This document shows, piece by piece, positions 60,901 to 64,000 of a stretch of 64,000 bases of DNA. Numbering within the stretch: position 1 is the first letter of the stretch; each line of letters begins with the position of its first letter. The position numbers were made by a program, and so were the translations under genes. The notes beneath the pieces were generated by a model. The model was given only the letters and a program-made list of their open reading frames with translations. It was not told the origin of the DNA and did not search any database. The DNA comes from Scolanthus callimorphus (lineage: Eukaryota > Cnidaria > Anthozoa > Actiniaria > Edwardsiidae): positions 3,086,978 through 3,150,977 of the forward strand of contig CM066923.1 in NCBI GenBank assembly GCA_033964015.1. The letters are read 5' to 3'.

Positions 60901-63827
60901 TTGCCTTTAGTCAGACCAGGCAGATCATCCCTAATCCGTGTGGAGCCATCTGACAATAAAATCCAGCTAATCTGGACACAACCTGACAACGACGGAGGCT
61001 CGCCAATATCCTCGTATGTCGCATCCGTGAGAAGAAAGGGGGAAAGTGCATGGAGGAGCTGTAGGACCTCGTTTACATTATGTACAATAGCAGACGTCGC
61101 CATTACTGAGTGGTATTCTGTCAGGGTGTACGCGACGAATAGAGTAGGAGATGGGCAAGAAATAGAAGGTAAAAAATAACAGTGTACGTAACAAAGCACG
61201 ATGATCGCAGGCCAAAACTCTTTTCAAAATAAAGATATGTTTCAAACCCAATGAGAAGCCTTCGTTTACTGGATTCGTAAAAGACATACTTGTAGTATTT
61301 GGATTGACTCAGTGCCCAATGAAAATGTCCAATCAAAGGATAGTGGATCGTTTTTCGCAATCTCTCCATTGTAAATTCATTGATCATTTTTGTGTTGCAC
61401 AGCTTTCTTTCTTTCGACTTTCTTGCCCAAGTTTCTGCTAGAAAATAAACTACATTCACCAGTCTTTTCACGAACGTCGACAGGGATAGAAAAGTGAAGC
61501 AATGAATTTTGAACGACGTCGCGCTGAAGCATTTTGAACGTATAATATCGAATACATGCCAATGATTGCTACTGTATTGCTTTAATTTCAAGTGAATGTA
61601 ACAGTGGCTGAGCAAGAAGTTCGTCTCTTGGAAAGAACGTGGAGCCCGTTGCTAAATAACAAGAACAGTGACAATTATACCAAGCTGGAAAAGTCATTCA
61701 ACGCTCAGGTAATGCACAAAGATGTTGCACGCAAAACATTGAAAACCTGCTGTTAAGTTCAACCCTATTCCACTGCTACGCGCAACAAGCTGCAGCAAGT
61801 ATATAAACATTAGAAGTTAAAATAATCATTGCAGAGATAGTTTACCTTAATCGTAATAAGTTTTTTTTTCGGTGAAGCAATTTATTGGCCCGGAAAGAGA
61901 GTAGCAATCGGAAAGAGAAAGGGAAGATGAGAGGGCGAGCGGACGGTGGAGTATGAGTAGGAGGGAAAGGGACTTCCTCCCATCTATCTCTCGTGAATGG
62001 TCCAATTAAAAGGCGAGATAAGAAAAAATTGTGCCAATTAGGAGCTGCGAGATAAGGCGAGATAAGGCGTGATAAGGCGTGATAAGGCGAGATAAGGCGA
62101 GATAAGGTCCCAGAGTAGGCCTAGGCTAAATCCGGTCTGGGTGCCCTAGTTTGGAGAGAATATATCTACTTCACGCGCATATGATATCATTATTTCTTTT
62201 TCACAAGATGTGGTCGGAATACAGCCAAGATTCATTTCTCAAGGGGGTCGGAGTAACAGGTTTCAGGTTAGGATACAAATTATGGTACATTACTCTGACA
62301 ATGTGCAATTTCTTGAATCTTTCCAACTATTTATGTTCCCTAGGTCAGGCAGCGTCATAACCACATTCCGTCTCACGTACGTTGACAATATCACCAATAT
62401 CCAGGAAAACCTAAAAACAAAGTTAAATGATGGGTTCTTAGGGAACATGAAAGCAGAGTTGGTCGTGTCTGTTCCAGGTAAGGCATTTATCCAGCACCTT
62501 CTACAGCAGGGCGAGAAAAACCCGGCGAGTTACGGTCGGTGTGAGTTGACAGGCGGGAGATGTTTCTGCCAGGGTCCTCCCCTCCCCTTGGTCTGTAGCT
62601 TCCGGGATTCTTGAGCGAACGCTCCTACGTCCTCGAGACGACGTTCTGTTTCTAATGATTTCTAAAGCATCCTTGCCTCTCAACTAATTCTAAAAAATTA
62701 TTTATCTATAGCACTATTCACAATTTATCAACGTTGCCATCCTAATGGTAATATGCCAGCCTTAGATTAAATAGCGTCCTTTGTTCTGTGAACCAATGAA
62801 CCTCTGGCTGCCACATCACCATTAATAACATGGATGACGTCAGCGTGAACATCGCTATATGGTGATAATGTTTTAACATTTTAATAGTGTGGTTAAAAAT
62901 TAATGTCCGCATCAAAATACATCTATCATTTAGAAATGCAAGAATCTGTAGAGTTCACGTTTATCATGATCATGTTTCAGGTAACACGGGCGCGCGTGAG
63001 GCGTCCGATTCGGCTACAATTGGTTCAGTGATCTCTGTCCTCTTGGTTTTGATCCTACTGGTAATCGTGTTTGTTGTGTGGTACCGACACCGCAAAAGGA
63101 GCCAAAATGGTAAATATGTCTTCAACGATGCACGGGCAAGTGGTCCTGCGTGCATCCAAGGCCTACTCTGTGTCCTGAAACCACCCAAATCGCCCAATAT
63201 TGACCAAGGTCGTAACATGAAAAATAGAAAAAATCTCCAAGGATCGTCCAGGATCGCCTAAGACCCGGAGTAGGCCTAATCCATGGTTTGTTCTTCGCAT
63301 TTATATAACTACCCGCAGATTATAATCTGAGGTGCGCGGGGACCGCTTATCTATATAAGAACTAAGGCAGTTTATCCGATCTTCTACTGGTTAATTCCTA
63401 CCCTGATCGCCAATAATATATCTTTTTTGTTACAGTAACAATTGTAGAATCAAAGCAGGAAGACGTGGAACAAAACGAAAGGTAAATCTTTGTTCTTCTT
63501 TCTCAGCTTCTTTCTCAGCTTCTTTCTCAGCTTCTTGCTTCATCTTTACTGAACCCTCTTAATTTAGCCTAATGCTACAAGAACTGTGATTTTAAACATA
63601 TCTATTTTATTCTTCTTTTCTCACGAGCAGTTTTACTAGTGGGCTCATCGCGGAAGCAATATATATTTTGATCTGGATCAATTAATTTTTGATGCAAATC
63701 ATGTCCTCTGATTTTCATTTGTAGTTACAGAACACAAGCCGGGGATATGGTTGGCCCTGGCGATGCTTGGACTACCGCAAAACCTGACGTAGAGACCCAA
63801 GGGCAGCTAAACGAGGTTGGATCTTAG
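51916..63827 (+). CDS. cell-surface protein: V-like, ten Ig, FN3, SEA, membrane segment
   Basis: Exons: 51916-51973, 52585-52702, 53257-53482, 53876-54133, 54829-55086, 55726-55980, 56059-56319, 56516-56785, 56883-57146, 57404-57661, 58409-58674, 59201-59464, 59750-60013, 60911-61168, 61593-61708, 62208-62266, 62344-62477, 62981-63109, 63436-63481, 63725-63827. The product is about 1,288 residues: signal peptide, V-like domain, ten Ig domains, one FN3, one SEA, one membrane helix and a short tail ending LNEVGS. Two defects are seen: a missing base in exon 2 and a phase mismatch between exons 11 and 12. All other junctions agree. The layout resembles Ig/FN3 adhesion receptors, with a SEA domain for juxtamembrane cleavage. 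It shares its N-terminal domain type and Ig exon family with the two upstream genes. Function is inferred only as recognition or adhesion. Confidence 0.82.
52585..53482 (+). CDS. V-like domain of the long Ig gene, two exons, with frameshift
   Basis: 52585-52702 starts DALSWKTIPPDPTDVLLGE and then meets a stop in frame; one base further the expected VTLEWDYQLDPGETTSGFFQ follows. 53257-53482 continues VIWSRQESHGWNNLAV and ends DHTKFRCSIEST. The missing base lies at about 52638-52643, in a short A run (gaaacg). The first canonical Cys is Trp (TLEW) while the second is kept. The internal phase-0 intron parallels the split V-like domain at 21096-21750. Confidence 0.78.
53876..60013 (+). CDS. ten Ig-domain exons of the long Ig gene
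   Basis: Exons 53876-54133, 54829-55086, 55726-55980, 56059-56319, 56516-56785, 56883-57146, 57404-57661, 58409-58674, 59201-59464, 59750-60013. Most carry CNATG (or CNITG) at the first Cys, then a C-strand Trp (ITWVKLD, IRWSKTG, ITWTRNG, ITWIKRG, ITWRTST, VSWTKDD) and G-x-Y-x-C. Exon 58409 is the Trp-less subtype (YIYYHNG). Nine exons are phase 1-1; exon 58409-58674 ends in phase 0 at its only GT donor, which conflicts with the next exon. Confidence 0.88.
54196..54406. mobile_element. MITE with GGCCTAGTACATACGCCGCT ends and TTA duplication
   Basis: ggcctagtacatacgccgct and cttatcatgagccg pair with cggctcatgataag and agcggcgtatgtactaggcc. TTA flanks both sides (54193-54195 and 54407-54409). 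211 bp. Confidence 0.9.
55543..55652. mobile_element. MITE, ACACCTAATTCARAAAAGG family, diverged copy 3
   Basis: tacacctattttaac at the left; caaagcaacgtttattgaat and tagatgta at the right. The interior has ggtggtcacacaaacaaaga. Confidence 0.65.
57720..57863. mobile_element. MITE with CAGGGGCGTAGCCAG ends (hAT-like), copy 2
   Basis: cagcggcgtagccagg pairs with cctggctacgccctg. It contains a run of about 26 G and matches the copies at 37334 and 60245 (aatagagtaaatgtatggga). Confidence 0.75.
58911..59080. mobile_element. MITE, GGACGATTCCAGC family
   Basis: aatggacgattccagctata pairs with tatagctggaatggtctatt; the interior has gcagcgcgcgcttttttaaa. It lies in the intron at whose ends the phase mismatch between exons 11 and 12 occurs. 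Confidence 0.85.
60245..60406. mobile_element. MITE with CAGGGGCGTAGCCAG ends (hAT-like), copy 3
   Basis: caggggcgtagccagggggg at the left and ttgctacgccgcatg at the right, with the same interior (catctactctatttgctgaa) as the other copies. Confidence 0.72.
60911..61168 (+). CDS. fibronectin type III domain exon
   Basis: Phase 1-1 exon. VRPGRSSLIRVEPSDNK is followed by IQLIWTQPDNDGGSPISSY, the typical FN3 B-C strands with Trp and G-G-S/T-P-I, and WYSVRVYATNRVGDGQ, the F-strand Y-x-V-x-x-x-N motif. Confidence 0.9.
61593..62477 (+). CDS. SEA domain over three exons
   Basis: 61593-61708 ends YTKLEKSFNAQ. 62208-62266 reads MWSEYSQDSFLKGVGVTGFR with a split Arg codon. 62344-62477 continues SGSVITTFRLTYVDN and ends ELVVSVP. 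The order of a helix with the F-x-x-x-F pattern, then GFRSGSVI, fits the SEA fold; G-S-V-I is the autoproteolysis site pattern (G|S-V-V/I). Cleavage there would leave a non-covalent ectodomain that can be shed. Confidence 0.83.
62048..62107. repeat. short tandem repeat, 10-bp GAGATAAGGC units
   Basis: Six copies of gagataaggc or gtgataaggc in the SEA intron. Confidence 0.85.
62981..63827 (+). CDS. membrane helix and cytoplasmic tail of the long Ig gene
   Basis: 62981-63109 has a helix around ISVLLVLILLVIVFVVWY and the basic stop-transfer RHRKRSQN. 63436-63481 reads VTIVESKQEDVEQNE. 63725-63827 reads SYRTQAGDMVGPGD and runs to the stop tag at 63825-63827. A GT at 63816 could serve as a donor for a longer isoform, so the end is provisional. 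No recognisable ITIM or NPxY motif is seen in the tail. Confidence 0.75.
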
Positions 63828-64000
63828 TTGGATCTTAGGGACGTGTCATTATTTAGCGGGGGGGGGGAGGGCTCCTATTTTTGTGGGGAGGGTCCTAATT
63901 TTTTTCGCCTGTCTAAAGGGAGGGTCCAAATTTTTTTCACTCCTGTTTGGGGGAGGGTCATAAATTTTTTCAACAACATTTGGAGGATGAAGAGAGTGAA
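63828..64000. repeat. G-rich low-complexity sequence after the last stop
   Basis: Imperfect units of ggagggtcctaatttttttc and ggagggtccaaatttttttc run to the window edge. Resembles the patches near 2518-2720; probably a dispersed repeat. Confidence 0.65.

Overview
The window is animal nuclear DNA, most likely from an anthozoan cnidarian (sea anemone or coral type). The basis is compact exons of 40-360 bp with GT..AG borders, introns of 0.3-2.4 kb packed with short inverted-repeat transposons, a CR1-like LINE tail, and cnidarian-style genes built from Ig, SRCR, MAM and SEA modules. The species assignment is inference. I see no rRNA, tRNA or CRISPR.

Layout. (1) 1-995, minus strand: a broken, unidentified protein-coding remnant with at least two frame changes. 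(2) 2892-17615, plus: 22 exons of an ABCC4/MRP4-type ABC exporter, from late in the first membrane domain to the stop codon. Its 5' exons are not in the window. (3) 20005-26075, plus: a small type I membrane protein with signal peptide, V-like Ig, second Ig, membrane segment and a tail with two NPxY-type motifs. (4) 27966-47658, plus: a 22-exon gene for a predicted secreted protein of about 1,990 residues: signal peptide, V-like domain, seven SRCR domains, one MAM domain, seven Ig domains and a chymotrypsin-fold (S1) serine protease. (5) 51916-63827, plus: a 20-exon gene for a cell-surface protein with signal peptide, the same kind of V-like domain, ten Ig domains, FN3, SEA, membrane segment and short tail.

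Genes 3-5 point the same way and start alike: a signal-peptide exon ending in phase 1, then a related V-like domain. They look like one tandem family whose members carry different stalks and outputs (short receptor, secreted protease, long adhesion receptor). Nearly every extracellular module is a phase 1-1 exon, so modules can be added or lost without breaking frame. By analogy with other cnidarian and invertebrate Ig/SRCR arrays, roles in self/non-self recognition, immunity or adhesion are plausible but not shown by the sequence.

Three coding discontinuities break otherwise clean models: a missing base in SRCR7 of gene 4, a missing base in the V-like exon of gene 5, and a phase mismatch at gene 5 exons 11/12. 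They may be assembly indels or real lesions. Introns and spacers hold many MITE families, several with TTA, TAA or TTAA direct duplications, plus minisatellites with 12-51 bp units.
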